64,000 bases of DNA from Bog-473 sp963783245 (lineage in GTDB: Bacteria > Actinomycetota > Acidimicrobiia > Acidimicrobiales > RAAP-2). The notes below the pieces were generated by a model. That model saw only the letters and a program-made list of their open reading frames with translations. It did no database searches and was not told the DNA's origin. Of the stretch, positions 53,116 to 62,210 are shown piece after piece (positions within the stretch are counted from its first letter, which is position 1; every line of letters starts with the position of its first letter). The stretch spans positions 186,001-250,000 of the forward strand of contig CAWAMS010000004.1 of the NCBI GenBank assembly GCA_963783245.1, in the 5' to 3' direction. Both the position numbers and the translations under genes were made by a program.

Positions 53116-54417
53116 ATGGCCTGGGATTTCTCGACTGAGCCCGAATTCCAAGAGAAACTGGACTGGACCCGCGAATTCGTGCGCGAACGCGTGGAGCCCC
53201 TCGACCTGCTCTACCCGCACCGCCAGTTCCACCCGCTCGATGACGAGCTGCGCCCGATCGTCGACCCCATGAAGCAAGAGGTGCGCGACCACGACCTCTG
53301 GGCCGCTCACCTCGGGCCCGACCTCGGGGGCAAGGGATACGGGCAGCTCAAGCTCGCTCTGCTCAACGAGATCCTGGGTCTTTCGGGCTGGGCTCCGATT
53401 GTGTTCGGCACACAAGCCCCCGACACGGGCAACGCCGAGATCATCGCCCACTACGGCACCGAGGAGCAGAAAGAGAAGTACCTGCAGCCGCTCCTCAACG
53501 GCGAGGTGTTCTCCTGTTACTCCATGACCGAGCCCCAGGCCGGTTCCGACCCCAAGCAGTTCACCTGCCGCGCCTGGCGCGACGGGGACGACTGGGTGAT
53601 CGACGGCTGGAAGTTCTTCTCGTCCAATGCGCGCACCGCTGCGTTCCTCATCGTCATGGCGATCTCCGACCCCGACGTCCCGGTGTACCAGGGGGCCTCG
53701 ATGTTCCTCGTGCCCACCGACACGCCTGGTGTGGACATCGTGCGCCACGTCGGCTTGTCCGGGGAGAGCGAGGACGAGGGCATGCACGCGCTTATCCACT
53801 ACAACGAGGTCCGGGTCCCGGCCGAGAGCCTCCTCGGCGGCGAGGGCCAGGCCTTCGCCATCGCCCAGACCCGCCTCGGTGGGGGCCGGGTGCACCACGC
53901 GATGCGCACCGTCGCCACGTGCCAGAAAGCGCTCGACCTCTTCTGTGAGCGGGTGCTGAGCCGTGAAACCCAGGGCAGCCTGTTGGCGCGCAAGGAGTTC
54001 ATGCAGGGTGACATCGCCGACTCCTACGCCGAGCTGGCCCAGTTCCGGCTGCTCGTGCTCTACACGGCGTGGGAAATCGACAAGTACGGCGACTACCAGA
54101 GGACCCGCAAGAACATCGCCGCCATCAAGATGCTCACACCCAAGGTCGTCCACGACGCCGTCTGGCGTTCCATGCACGCCCATGGTGCTCTCGGGGTCTC
54201 GAACGAGATGCCGTTCGGCGGTATGTGGATGTCGGCGCCCATCATGAGCGTGGTCGACGGTCCGACCGAGGTCCACAAGATCACCGTGGCGCGCGAGGTC
54301 CTCAAGGACTACGAGGCCGCACCGGGACTGTGGCCGACGGCGCACCTGCCGGCGCAACGGGAGTTGGCCCAGAAGCGGCTCGCAGCCTGGACCGAGCACC
54401 TGGTCGGCAACTCCTGA
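53116..54417 (+). CDS. Acyl-CoA dehydrogenase, ACAD11-like
   Basis: An intact 433-residue ACAD. WAAHLGPDLGGKGYGQLKLA near residue 60, CYSMTEPQAGSDPKQF near 135, DGWKFFSSNARTAAF, and the end PFGGMWMSAPIMSVVDGPTEVHK. The EPQAGSDP loop and the GPTEVHK end resemble ACAD10/11 and LvaC-type proteins more than FadE chain-shorteners. Together with the kinase-like gene at 50158 it may convert 4-phospho-acyl-CoA to an enoyl- or 3-hydroxyacyl-CoA. GAGGAGAAG precedes ATG 53116. The MDR gene follows by 22 nt. Confidence 0.87.
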   Translation: MAWDFSTEPEFQEKLDWTREFVRERVEPLDLLYPHRQFHPLDDELRPIVDPMKQEVRDHDLWAAHLGPDLGGKGYGQLKLALLNEILGLSGWAPIVFGTQAPDTGNAEIIAHYGTEEQKEKYLQPLLNGEVFSCYSMTEPQAGSDPKQFTCRAWRDGDDWVIDGWKFFSSNARTAAFLIVMAISDPDVPVYQGASMFLVPTDTPGVDIVRHVGLSGESEDEGMHALIHYNEVRVPAESLLGGEGQAFAIAQTRLGGGRVHHAMRTVATCQKALDLFCERVLSRETQGSLLARKEFMQGDIADSYAELAQFRLLVLYTAWEIDKYGDYQRTRKNIAAIKMLTPKVVHDAVWRSMHAHGALGVSNEMPFGGMWMSAPIMSVVDGPTEVHKITVAREVLKDYEAAPGLWPTAHLPAQRELAQKRLAAWTEHLVGNS

Positions 54418-54439
54418 CCGCAACGTCCACTCGCCCATC

Positions 54440-55426
54440 ATGCGCGCCCTACGCTGCAACGAATACGGGTCCCCGCAGACCCTGGTGATGGAGGACCTGC
54501 CCGACCCCGTGCCGGGGGAGGGCCAGGTGGTCGTCGACATCGTGGCTGCCGCCGCTAACTTCCCCGATGTCCTGCTCGTCGCCGATCAGTACCAGATCCA
54601 CGTGCCGGTTCCCTTCACACCGGGGAGCGAGTTCGCCGGTCACGTGCGACTGGTCGGCCCCGGCGTGGACGGGGTGGCGGTGGGCGACCGCGTGACGGGC
54701 GCCTCCATGATCGGTGCCTTCGCCGAGCAGATTGTCGTTCCGGCGCAATCGGTGCACGTGGTCGATGCGGCCGTCGACCTGCGTTCGGCGGCCGCCTTCG
54801 GCGTCGCGCACCGCACGGCGTACCTGGCCCTCCGCACGGTGGCCGACGTCAGCCCGGGGGATTGGGTCGTGGTGCTCGGCGCAGCCGGTGGCGTCGGGTT
54901 GGCTGCGGTCGAGTTGGCCCACCTGCTCGGAGCGCGCGTGCTCGCTGCGGCGTCGACCGACGAGAAGCTTGCGGTGTGCCTCCAGAAGGGGGCCGAGGTC
55001 GGCGTGAACTACGTGACCGAGAACCTCAAGGAGCGGATCAAGGAGATAACCGGTGGCGGCGCCGACGTGGTCATCGACCCGGTGGGTGGACCTTGGGCCG
55101 AGCAGGCGCTGCGCTCCATGACATGGGCCGGGCAGTTCGTGACGGTCGGCTTCGCCTCGGGCGAGATCCCCCGCATCCCGCTCAATCTCGTGCTCTTGAA
55201 GGGACCCGTGATCACCGGGTTCACCATGCAGGGGATCACTGCCAACCGGGCCGAGGACGTGGCGCGCCATGAAGCCGAGTTGTGGGAACTCCTGGCAACC
55301 GGGAAGGTGGTGCCCCACGTCGGGGGGACGTTCCCGCTCGAGGAAGGGGCGCAGGCCCTGATCGAGCTGGCGGAGCGGCGAGCCACGGGCAAGGTGCTGG
55401 TTGTGCCGTCGGCACACGCCGGCTGA
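54440..55426 (+). CDS. Zinc-free MDR, NADPH:quinone oxidoreductase-like
   Basis: A 328-residue medium-chain dehydrogenase/reductase. The catalytic domain has AANFPDVLLVADQYQ and PGSEFAGHV in place of the zinc ligands, and the Rossmann domain has LGAAGGVGLAAVELAHLLGA. Members reduce quinones or enoyl groups with NADPH. Its last codons (PSAHAG and the stop) form the first copy of a 25 bp tandem repeat, so the C terminus has been shaped by the repeat or gave rise to it. It is co-directional with the ACAD and likely in the same TetR unit. Confidence 0.88.
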   Translation: MRALRCNEYGSPQTLVMEDLPDPVPGEGQVVVDIVAAAANFPDVLLVADQYQIHVPVPFTPGSEFAGHVRLVGPGVDGVAVGDRVTGASMIGAFAEQIVVPAQSVHVVDAAVDLRSAAAFGVAHRTAYLALRTVADVSPGDWVVVLGAAGGVGLAAVELAHLLGARVLAAASTDEKLAVCLQKGAEVGVNYVTENLKERIKEITGGGADVVIDPVGGPWAEQALRSMTWAGQFVTVGFASGEIPRIPLNLVLLKGPVITGFTMQGITANRAEDVARHEAELWELLATGKVVPHVGGTFPLEEGAQALIELAERRATGKVLVVPSAHAG

Positions 55427-55505
55427 GCGGCCGTCGGCACACGCCGGCTGAGCGGCCGTCGGCACACGCCGGCTGAGCGGCCGTCGGCGCACGCAGGCGG
55501 AGCCA
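55406..55505 (+). repeat. 25 bp tandem repeat across the MDR stop codon
   Basis: The unit CCGTCGGCACACGCCGGCTGAGCGG starts at 55406, 55431 and 55456 in three exact copies, with a degraded fourth at 55481. The first copy encodes the last residues and stop of the MDR gene, and each later copy repeats the same TGA. The remaining gap to 55595 has no gene. Confidence 0.88.
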
Positions 55506-55595
55506 CCCGGCCACCGGCCTGTCGTGGAGGGGTAATCTCGCCATTCTCCACATCGGAGCCCGCCGGCCCGGGAAAAGCGCCTTGGGGGTCACAAC

Positions 55596-56804
55596 GTGAG
55601 ATTGCCGATCATCGACTCGGATGGGCACGTGATGGAGCCGTTCGAACTCTGGCAGGAGCGCCTGCCCGCGCGGTACAAGCACATGGCGTGGTGCCGTGTC
55701 ACCGTCGATGGCCAGGAGAAGGTGCAGTTCTTCGGGAATCCCACCAACTTCGAATGGACGATCGGCTCGCTGTGCACGCCCGGGGCGCTCAGTGCAGCGG
55801 GTCGGCTCGATATCGACCTCGACACCGAGGTCGATCCGGGCGTCAACGACCCGAACCGCCGTCTGGAGCTGATGGATGCCCAGGGGATCGGGGCGAGCGT
55901 GCTCTTCCCGACCATGACACTCGGCCTCGACGATCTTCCCGACCCCGGTTTCGCCAATGCGTCAGCACACGCCTACAACGGCTGGGTGCACGACTTCGCT
56001 TCCGCTGACCCCATCCGGTTCCGCTGGGCCGCTGTGCTGCCGCTCAACGACCTGGCATGGGCTGCGGCCGAACTCGAATGGGCCATCGCCGAAGGTGCGA
56101 CGACCATCATGCTCTCGCCCATCCCGACGCCCGCCGGCCAGTCGCTGGGCAGCACCGCGCTCGATCCCCTGTGGGCACGCCTGGTCGAGGCCGGCATGCC
56201 GGCGGTCGTGCACGCCGCCAACCCGACGAGCCCGACGTTGGGCATCGCCCACCATCTCGCCAACCGGGCCCAGTGGCAGATGGGTGTGCCGTTCCAGCTC
56301 CAACTGGCCGTGATGCATGTCATCGACGGTGGGACACTCGACCGGTTCCCCGAACTCCGCGTGGGGTTCTTCGAGGGCGATGTCGGCTGGCTCCCACATT
56401 GGCTCGGCCGCCTGGACGAGACGTACGACAAAATGGCCCTGATCGCCAGCGAGCACCGCCGGGGGGCCCTGGAGCAGTTCCGCCAGCAATGCGTCATCTC
56501 CGGCGAGCCTGCGGACGCCGGGCTGGCCCTGACCGCGGCAACCATCGGGGCCGATCGTGTGCTGTGGGCCAGTGACTGGCCGCACCAGGACGGCGCGTGG
56601 CCGGACCCGATCGAGATCCTGCGTGACCGGACCGACCTGACCGAGGCCGACAAGCGCTCGATCTTCGTCGAAGGTCCGGCCCGGTTCTTCGGCATCGATC
56701 TCGACGGGCTCTTGACCCATCTGGGCGACGGGTGGGACCGACAGGCCCCGATCGACCGAATCAGCGGAATGTTGGCAGCGACCACGCGCGCGGTCGCGGT
56801 CTGA
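55596..56804 (+). CDS. Amidohydrolase-2 family (ACMSD-like) protein
   Basis: An intact 402-residue member. IIDSDGHVMEPFELW is the N-terminal metal motif in the subgroup form. MLSPIPTPAGQSLGS, HVIDGGTLDRFPELRVGFFEGD and LWASDWPHQDGAWPDP are the later barrel strands, with the Asp ligand in ASDWPH. GTG 55596 follows a G-run. It is followed 11 nt later by a D-aminoacylase-like gene, repeating the order seen at 22779-25720. Expected to hydrolyse or decarboxylate a ring or amide intermediate. Confidence 0.87.
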   Translation: MRLPIIDSDGHVMEPFELWQERLPARYKHMAWCRVTVDGQEKVQFFGNPTNFEWTIGSLCTPGALSAAGRLDIDLDTEVDPGVNDPNRRLELMDAQGIGASVLFPTMTLGLDDLPDPGFANASAHAYNGWVHDFASADPIRFRWAAVLPLNDLAWAAAELEWAIAEGATTIMLSPIPTPAGQSLGSTALDPLWARLVEAGMPAVVHAANPTSPTLGIAHHLANRAQWQMGVPFQLQLAVMHVIDGGTLDRFPELRVGFFEGDVGWLPHWLGRLDETYDKMALIASEHRRGALEQFRQQCVISGEPADAGLALTAATIGADRVLWASDWPHQDGAWPDPIEILRDRTDLTEADKRSIFVEGPARFFGIDLDGLLTHLGDGWDRQAPIDRISGMLAATTRAVAV

Positions 56805-56815
56805 GGGGGGAAACC

Positions 56816-58534
56816 ATGGCAACCGAAACCGACTTTCAACTGATCGTCCGCAACGCGACCATCGTCGACGGCACCGGGGGCCCGGTGACCGAGGGCGATG
56901 TCGCTGTCGCCGACGGCCTGCTGGCCCAGGTGGGCGGCCACGTCGGTGGTCGCGCCGCCGAGGAGGTGGACGGCCGTGATCTGGTGATCGCCCCCGGCTT
57001 CATCGATCCGCACACCCACCTCGATGCCAATCTGTTCTGGGACCCGGACCTGACGCCCTCTTCGAGCTTCGGTGTCACCACGGTGGTAACCGCCAACTGC
57101 GGGTACGCATTGGCTCCGGTCGAGAGCGAGGAAGCGCGCCGGTACCTGGTAGCCGCCATGAGCACGGTCGAGCAGATCCCCGAGGTCTCCATCGAGACCG
57201 GCGTGCCCTTCGACTGGTCCGATCTGCCCACGTACGCTGCCAGGCTCGATGCGCTCGACGTCTTGCTGAACCATGCATTCCTCATCGGGCACGTCCCGCT
57301 ACGGGCTGCCGTGCTCGGCGTGCCGGGCGCCTATTCCCGCCAGGCGAGTGCCGACGAGATCGTGGCGATGGGACGCCTGCTGCGCCAGGGCACCGAGCTC
57401 GGTGCTCTGGGATTCTCGACCGATCAGGTGATCGGCAATCCGGGCCCGGGCGGGACCGCCCTCCCCGGCCAGGTCTGTGGTGAGGACGAGCTCCTGGCCC
57501 TGGCCGCCGTGCTGGGCGAGGGACCAGGGCCGGGGTTGTTCACCATGGCCAACGCCGCGCTCCTGCAGGGTCGCGAGGAGCGGGTAGCCGACCTGGCCTG
57601 GCACCAGCGCCTGGCGGCGGCCTCGGGGCGGCCGGTCGTGGTGGGACCGATCTTCGACTCGACGGAGGACCCGGGTGGGGCCTTCGTTCTCATGGACATG
57701 GCGCTGGCCGGGCAACGGGCGGACAGGAACGTGGTGCCACAGATCTCGACCCGACCGTTCGAGCTCTGGACCCGGTTGGACAGCCCCGGCACGTTGGTGC
57801 GATCGCTGCCGTCGTTGATGGCAGCCGTACAGGACGGCGGGGCGTCCGGCGTGCGCGCCCTGGCCGCCGACCCCGAGGCGCGGGCGCAATTGCGCCGGGA
57901 AGGGGCGGCCATGCCGCCGAATCCGGTCTTCAACGGGCGCTGGGACCATGTCCGATTGCGCTATTCCCACCAACCGGGCATCGAAGGGAAGGACCTGGCC
58001 GCGCTCAGCGCCGAACGCGGGATCGATCCGACCGACCTCCTGCTCGATCTGGCCCTGGCCGACAACTTCGAGACCCAGGTCGCGACCGTCATGCGCAATG
58101 GTGACGACGACCAGGTGGCCCGCCTGGTGGCGCATCCCGCCGCCATGATCGGGGCTTCCGACGCCGGTGCCCACATCCTCGCCAATACGGACAGTTGTTA
58201 CGCCGTATGGACGCTGCAGCACTGGGTGCGCGAGCGCAAGGTGCTCTCGCTGGAGCGGGCCGTGGCCATGCTCACCGGCGACCAGGCCCGCCTGCTCGGG
58301 TTCGCCGATCGGGGGCTGCTGCAGCCCGGTCTGGCCGCCGACCTCGTGCTGTTCGATCCGGACCGGATCGCCACCACGCGGGTGCGCTTCGTCGACGATC
58401 AGCCGGCGGGCGGGCGCCGCCTGGTGACCGACGCCGTGGGCGTGGAGATGAGCGTCGTGAACGGCGTCGTCGCCACCCGCGAAGGCGTCTCGACGGGAGC
58501 GCGCCCGGGTCGGCGACTGCGACCCGTCGCCTGA
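56816..58534 (+). CDS. D-aminoacylase-like amidohydrolase
   Basis: An intact 572-residue amidohydrolase. GFIDPHTHLDAN (HxH), TANCGYALAP (zinc-bridging Cys) and GASDAGAHI (catalytic Asp) match the two paralogues at 24023 and 28532. ATG 56816 was preferred over an earlier start at 56732, which lies inside the previous gene. The stop overlaps the ATG of the DUF2889 gene as ATGA. The recurring pairing with an amidohydrolase-2 protein suggests that the two act in sequence on one substrate class. Confidence 0.87.
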   Translation: MATETDFQLIVRNATIVDGTGGPVTEGDVAVADGLLAQVGGHVGGRAAEEVDGRDLVIAPGFIDPHTHLDANLFWDPDLTPSSSFGVTTVVTANCGYALAPVESEEARRYLVAAMSTVEQIPEVSIETGVPFDWSDLPTYAARLDALDVLLNHAFLIGHVPLRAAVLGVPGAYSRQASADEIVAMGRLLRQGTELGALGFSTDQVIGNPGPGGTALPGQVCGEDELLALAAVLGEGPGPGLFTMANAALLQGREERVADLAWHQRLAAASGRPVVVGPIFDSTEDPGGAFVLMDMALAGQRADRNVVPQISTRPFELWTRLDSPGTLVRSLPSLMAAVQDGGASGVRALAADPEARAQLRREGAAMPPNPVFNGRWDHVRLRYSHQPGIEGKDLAALSAERGIDPTDLLLDLALADNFETQVATVMRNGDDDQVARLVAHPAAMIGASDAGAHILANTDSCYAVWTLQHWVRERKVLSLERAVAMLTGDQARLLGFADRGLLQPGLAADLVLFDPDRIATTRVRFVDDQPAGGRRLVTDAVGVEMSVVNGVVATREGVSTGARPGRRLRPVA

Positions 58535-59592
58535 TGGAATTCCTCCCGGAGGCAGCTGGGCCCCACGATCCGGTCCTCGTCACCACCGAACGCCTCGCCG
58601 GCTCCATCCGGCGGACGACCAACATCGACACGACGCGCCCCGACGGCTTGCGCGCCGACGCCCGGGTCGACGCCCGGGCACGGGATGTGCGCACCAACCC
58701 CGACGGCACGACCGACGTCGTCGGCGAGGCCTGGCTGCGGGCGACGGTCAGTCCCCAGCTGGGTCTGCTGTCGATCACGACGTCACCCGACGTGCCCGCC
58801 CTGCAGCAATTACTGGGGGGATCGGTCGGTTCGGGATTTCGTTCCCGCGTCAACGAGGTGCTGTCCGAAGCCGGGACGCCCGGGTGCGAGGACGGCTCAC
58901 TTCTGTACCTGCTGCTCGATGATCTGCCCGGCGCCACGCTCGTCTCGGGGTACGTCCTGCTCCGCGGTGGCCACTTGGACGATCCGCCGGTCGACGCCGA
59001 CCCCGTGCAGCCACTGCCCAAACGTCCGGGGCCGGACATCGGACGCAAGGGGGATCTGTGCGCCGGTTGGGCCCAGGACGCCACCATGATGGTGCACATC
59101 CGCAGCACCGGGTTGATCCCCGTGCCCGTCGGCCCCCCGGCGCCAGTCCTCGAGCGCGAGGGTGATCCGTTCTCGTGGCACGCCATGACGGACCTTCCGC
59201 CGCTCTCGATCCGGCGCCGGCGCCGCCTCGATCTGATCGCACCCGAGGCGCCCGGCGAGGGGCATCGCATCGATCTGCATTTTCGCGACAGCCATGTCGG
59301 CGAGGACGGCGTTGAGACCGTCCTCCACGAGTACACGGTGACCGGTGCCGCCGACACCGGATCGGGCCGGGTCGTCTCGGTGGCCGCCCGGGCCCAGGTG
59401 CTGCCCTGGTTGGAGTGCCCGGGTGCGGTGGCCAGCGCGGAACGCCTCGCCGGCATGGAGCTGACGGCACTGCGACCCACGATTCGCAACGAATTCGTCG
59501 GGCGCAGCACCTGCACCCACCTCAACGACAGCCTGCGCTCGCTGGCCGACATCAGTGCGCTCGCCCGAGAACTGGAGGCCATACCGTCATGA
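58534..59592 (+). CDS. DUF2889 family protein
   Basis: A 352-residue protein of unknown function. The signature CTHLNDSLRSLADI near the C terminus fits DUF2889. The rest is a soluble alpha/beta protein with an acidic, Arg-rich surface and no signal peptide or membrane segment. Both ends overlap neighbours by 4 nt (ATGA with the D-aminoacylase-like gene and with the next amidohydrolase), so it is made in fixed ratio with them. It may be a subunit or a metal- or acyl-binding partner of these hydrolases. Related genes occur beside aromatic or sterol degradation genes as far as I recall. Confidence 0.75.
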   Translation: MEFLPEAAGPHDPVLVTTERLAGSIRRTTNIDTTRPDGLRADARVDARARDVRTNPDGTTDVVGEAWLRATVSPQLGLLSITTSPDVPALQQLLGGSVGSGFRSRVNEVLSEAGTPGCEDGSLLYLLLDDLPGATLVSGYVLLRGGHLDDPPVDADPVQPLPKRPGPDIGRKGDLCAGWAQDATMMVHIRSTGLIPVPVGPPAPVLEREGDPFSWHAMTDLPPLSIRRRRRLDLIAPEAPGEGHRIDLHFRDSHVGEDGVETVLHEYTVTGAADTGSGRVVSVAARAQVLPWLECPGAVASAERLAGMELTALRPTIRNEFVGRSTCTHLNDSLRSLADISALARELEAIPS

Positions 59593-60986
59593 GCAACGTC
59601 ACGAGCCCCCTGCTGGTCGCCAAGTCGACCGACGAGTTCTCCCCGCAACCACCGTCCGCGGCCGTGCGCGAAGCTGCCGCACGCTTCGATGAGCGGGTGA
59701 GATCCATCGCCCCCAGACTTGGTCTGTCCACAGACGACCATGCCTTCGACCGCCGTGGCACAGCCACCGCGCTGCGCGCGCTCGATGCGGCACACGGCGG
59801 GGGATTCTTCTCGCTGGACGAGGCGACCGAGACCGACGAGGACGCCGCCGCGGCGGCCTTCTCGGGCAACGCTCCTGTCGTGGACGTGCAGACGCATTTC
59901 ATCGACCCCGGCCGGTGGGACCGGCCCAGCGCTGATGGGCTGAAATGGTTCCTGACCATGGTGGACGAGCGCCGCTGGGGCGGCGGCGTCGATCCCCGGC
60001 TCATCGACGCGGCCGAATGGGCCACCCTCGTCTTCGGCACCAGTGAGACGGCGGTGGCGCTCCTCACCTCGACGCCGGGAGCGGCCGACGACAACGTGCT
60101 GACGAATCCTCAGATCGCGGCGGCGCGCGACATCGTCGCCAAATACGGCTCCTCGGGCCGGGTATTGACGCACACGATCGTCCACCCGAACCTGGGACCG
60201 GCTGAGGTCGAGCGCATGGCGGACTGGAAGGCCGAGCTCTCGCCGTCGGGGTGGAAGGTGTACACCCTCTACGGGCCTCCGACCGCGGCCTCGCCCACCG
60301 GCGGGTGGTTTCTCGACGACGAGGAGATCGGGATGCCGTTCCTCGAACAGGTGCGGGCCCTCGGTCCGAAAGTCGTGGCCTGTCACAAGGGGCTGGGCGG
60401 GCCGATCCCCGATGCTTCGGTGGCCGCGGCGTCACCGCGCGACATCGGGCCGGCGGCGCTCGCCTACCCCGACATCAACTTCGTCGTCTACCACTCGGGC
60501 TACGAGCTCAATCCTGAAGGAGAAGAGGGCCCGTACGACGCCGCGTCGCCCAACGACGGCGTCGACCGTCTCGTCAAGACCGTCGAGACGGCCGGCATCG
60601 GACCGGCGGGCAACGTCTACGCCGAGCTCGGCAGCACCTGGTACCTCATCCTCCGTCGACCGGCCGAAGCCGCCCACGTGTTGGGCAAGTTGCTGAAGTC
60701 CGTCGGTCCTGATCGCATCGTCTGGGGTACCGACTCCATCTGGTACGGCTCACCCCAACCGCTCATCGACGCGTTCCGCTCGTTCCAGATACCCGAGTCG
60801 TTCCAGGAGAAGTACGGCTATCCCGCGCTCTCGGCGGAGACGAAGGACAAGATCCTCAGCCACAACGCCCGCCGCGTCTATTCGGTATCCGACGGTGCAC
60901 TGGCCGATGCGGCAGGCTCACTCGGCGCCTCGGCTTCGTGGGTCGGTGGCGCGTCGACGGAACTCCGCCGGGTGATGACGGCCTGA
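59589..60986 (+). CDS. Amidohydrolase-2 family protein with N-terminal extension
   Basis: An intact 465-residue member of the amidohydrolase-2 superfamily. About 95 extra N-terminal residues (helical, Ser/Pro-rich) come before VVDVQTHFIDPGRW, which has a Q-T-H form of the metal motif. HTIVHPNLGP, VVACHKGLGGPIPD, FVVYHSGYELNPEG and VWGTDSIWYGSPQP carry the other expected ligands (His, His, Asp). ATG 59589 overlaps the DUF2889 stop. Unlike the other three paralogues it may keep a complete metal site. Function open: decarboxylase or hydrolase. Confidence 0.87.
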   Translation: MSNVTSPLLVAKSTDEFSPQPPSAAVREAAARFDERVRSIAPRLGLSTDDHAFDRRGTATALRALDAAHGGGFFSLDEATETDEDAAAAAFSGNAPVVDVQTHFIDPGRWDRPSADGLKWFLTMVDERRWGGGVDPRLIDAAEWATLVFGTSETAVALLTSTPGAADDNVLTNPQIAAARDIVAKYGSSGRVLTHTIVHPNLGPAEVERMADWKAELSPSGWKVYTLYGPPTAASPTGGWFLDDEEIGMPFLEQVRALGPKVVACHKGLGGPIPDASVAAASPRDIGPAALAYPDINFVVYHSGYELNPEGEEGPYDAASPNDGVDRLVKTVETAGIGPAGNVYAELGSTWYLILRRPAEAAHVLGKLLKSVGPDRIVWGTDSIWYGSPQPLIDAFRSFQIPESFQEKYGYPALSAETKDKILSHNARRVYSVSDGALADAAGSLGASASWVGGASTELRRVMTA

Positions 60987-61028
60987 CCCGCTCGGCGCGC
61001 GGATCCGGCCGATGTGACGCTCTGACGT

Positions 61029-62207
61029 CTACGGCACGGTTGGGCGGAGTGGCCGGAAGAATGCACGCAGGTCCTCGACGATGAGATCGGGCTCCTCCGC
61101 CGCGGCGAAGTGGCCGCCCCGCGGCATCTCGGTCCAGCGGACCAGATTGGTGTGCTCCTCGGCCAGCCGCCGGGGGACGAAGACGAGATCCCGCGGAAAG
61201 ACCGCAATACCGGTGGGGGCTTCGATCGACGGCGTGCGCTCGTGGGCCAGGCGGTTGGGTTCCTTGAAGTTCTCCCAGTAGTAGCGCATCGTCGAGCCGA
61301 TGCACTCGGTGACCCAGTAGATCATGACGTTGGTGAGGAGGAAGTCCTTGGACAGCGCGTCGAAGACGTCGCCCTCGTGGTCGCTCCACAGCCGACGACG
61401 TTCGAGGATCCACGCGGCGAGCCCCACCGGCGAGTCGTTCAATGCGTAGGCCAGGGTCTGTGGGTCCTGGGACTGCACGGCCACATGACTGGCGGCGAAC
61501 GCCATCCGTTCCTGCATCTTTTCGAACCAACCCTCTTCGCCCGGCCCGTAGTCGGCCGCCGAGAGCCCGGTGTAGTACGACACCCGCATCAAGACGGGCA
61601 GGCTCAGGTGCACGCCGACCATGTGCTCGGGGAATTCATGCCCGAGTTGCGCCGTGACGCTGGCACCCCAGTCGCCTCCGTGCGCGCCGAACTTGTCGTA
61701 GCCGAGGACCTCTTGCATCAGCCGGACCCAGAGCGCGGCGGTGCTGCGCACCGTGACGCCGGTGCGGAGCAAGGGGACCGAGTAGCCGTACCCCGGCAGT
61801 GACGGCACGACGACGTCGAAGGCATCCGCCGGGTCTCCGCCGTGGCTCCCCGGATCAGCCAGCGCGTCGATCGTCTCGGCGAAGTCCCAGAACGTCCAGG
61901 GCCATCCGTGGGTCAAGACCAGGGGCATAGGGTCCGGGCCGACGCCGCGGCGGTGGATGTAGTGGATCGGCACCTCGTCGAGCTCGACGCGGTAGTGCTC
62001 GAATCGGTTCATCGCCGCTTCGTGGACACGCCAGTCGTATCCGTTGCGCCAGTAGTCGACCAGCTCTTCGAGCCAGACGCGGTTGGTCCCGTAACGCCAG
62101 TCCTCGTTGCCAGGGTCGAGGGGCCATCGAATCCGGGCCAGGCGCTGGTCGAGGTCCTCGAGGACGCTGTCCTCGACGGCGATGGTGAATCGCTCGGGCG
62201 TGGCCAC
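61029..62207 (-). CDS. Epoxide hydrolase (EHN-type alpha/beta hydrolase)
   Basis: An intact 392-residue epoxide hydrolase with the N-terminal EHN domain (ARIRWPLDPG, then WLEELVDYWRNGYDWR). HGWPWTFWDF is the oxyanion segment, HGGDWGASVTAQ holds the nucleophile Asp, and GGHFAAAEEPD the catalytic His. Start GTG 62207 lies 3 nt after the monooxygenase stop. It opens epoxides to diols. It pairs with the BVMO-type monooxygenase upstream in what looks like an oxygenation and hydrolysis operon. Confidence 0.9.
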   Translation of the reverse strand: MATPERFTIAVEDSVLEDLDQRLARIRWPLDPGNEDWRYGTNRVWLEELVDYWRNGYDWRVHEAAMNRFEHYRVELDEVPIHYIHRRGVGPDPMPLVLTHGWPWTFWDFAETIDALADPGSHGGDPADAFDVVVPSLPGYGYSVPLLRTGVTVRSTAALWVRLMQEVLGYDKFGAHGGDWGASVTAQLGHEFPEHMVGVHLSLPVLMRVSYYTGLSAADYGPGEEGWFEKMQERMAFAASHVAVQSQDPQTLAYALNDSPVGLAAWILERRRLWSDHEGDVFDALSKDFLLTNVMIYWVTECIGSTMRYYWENFKEPNRLAHERTPSIEAPTGIAVFPRDLVFVPRRLAEEHTNLVRWTEMPRGGHFAAAEEPDLIVEDLRAFFRPLRPTVP

Positions 62208-62210
62208 CGA

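Noticed and set aside
55406..55505. CRISPR array or terminator series
   Set aside because: 25 bp units are directly adjacent without spacers, and no T-tract follows any possible stem.
58272..60386. 704-codon minus-strand open frame across the DUF2889 and amidohydrolase genes
   Set aside because: Shadow frame over three well-supported genes. Low-complexity Arg/Ser/Pro composition.
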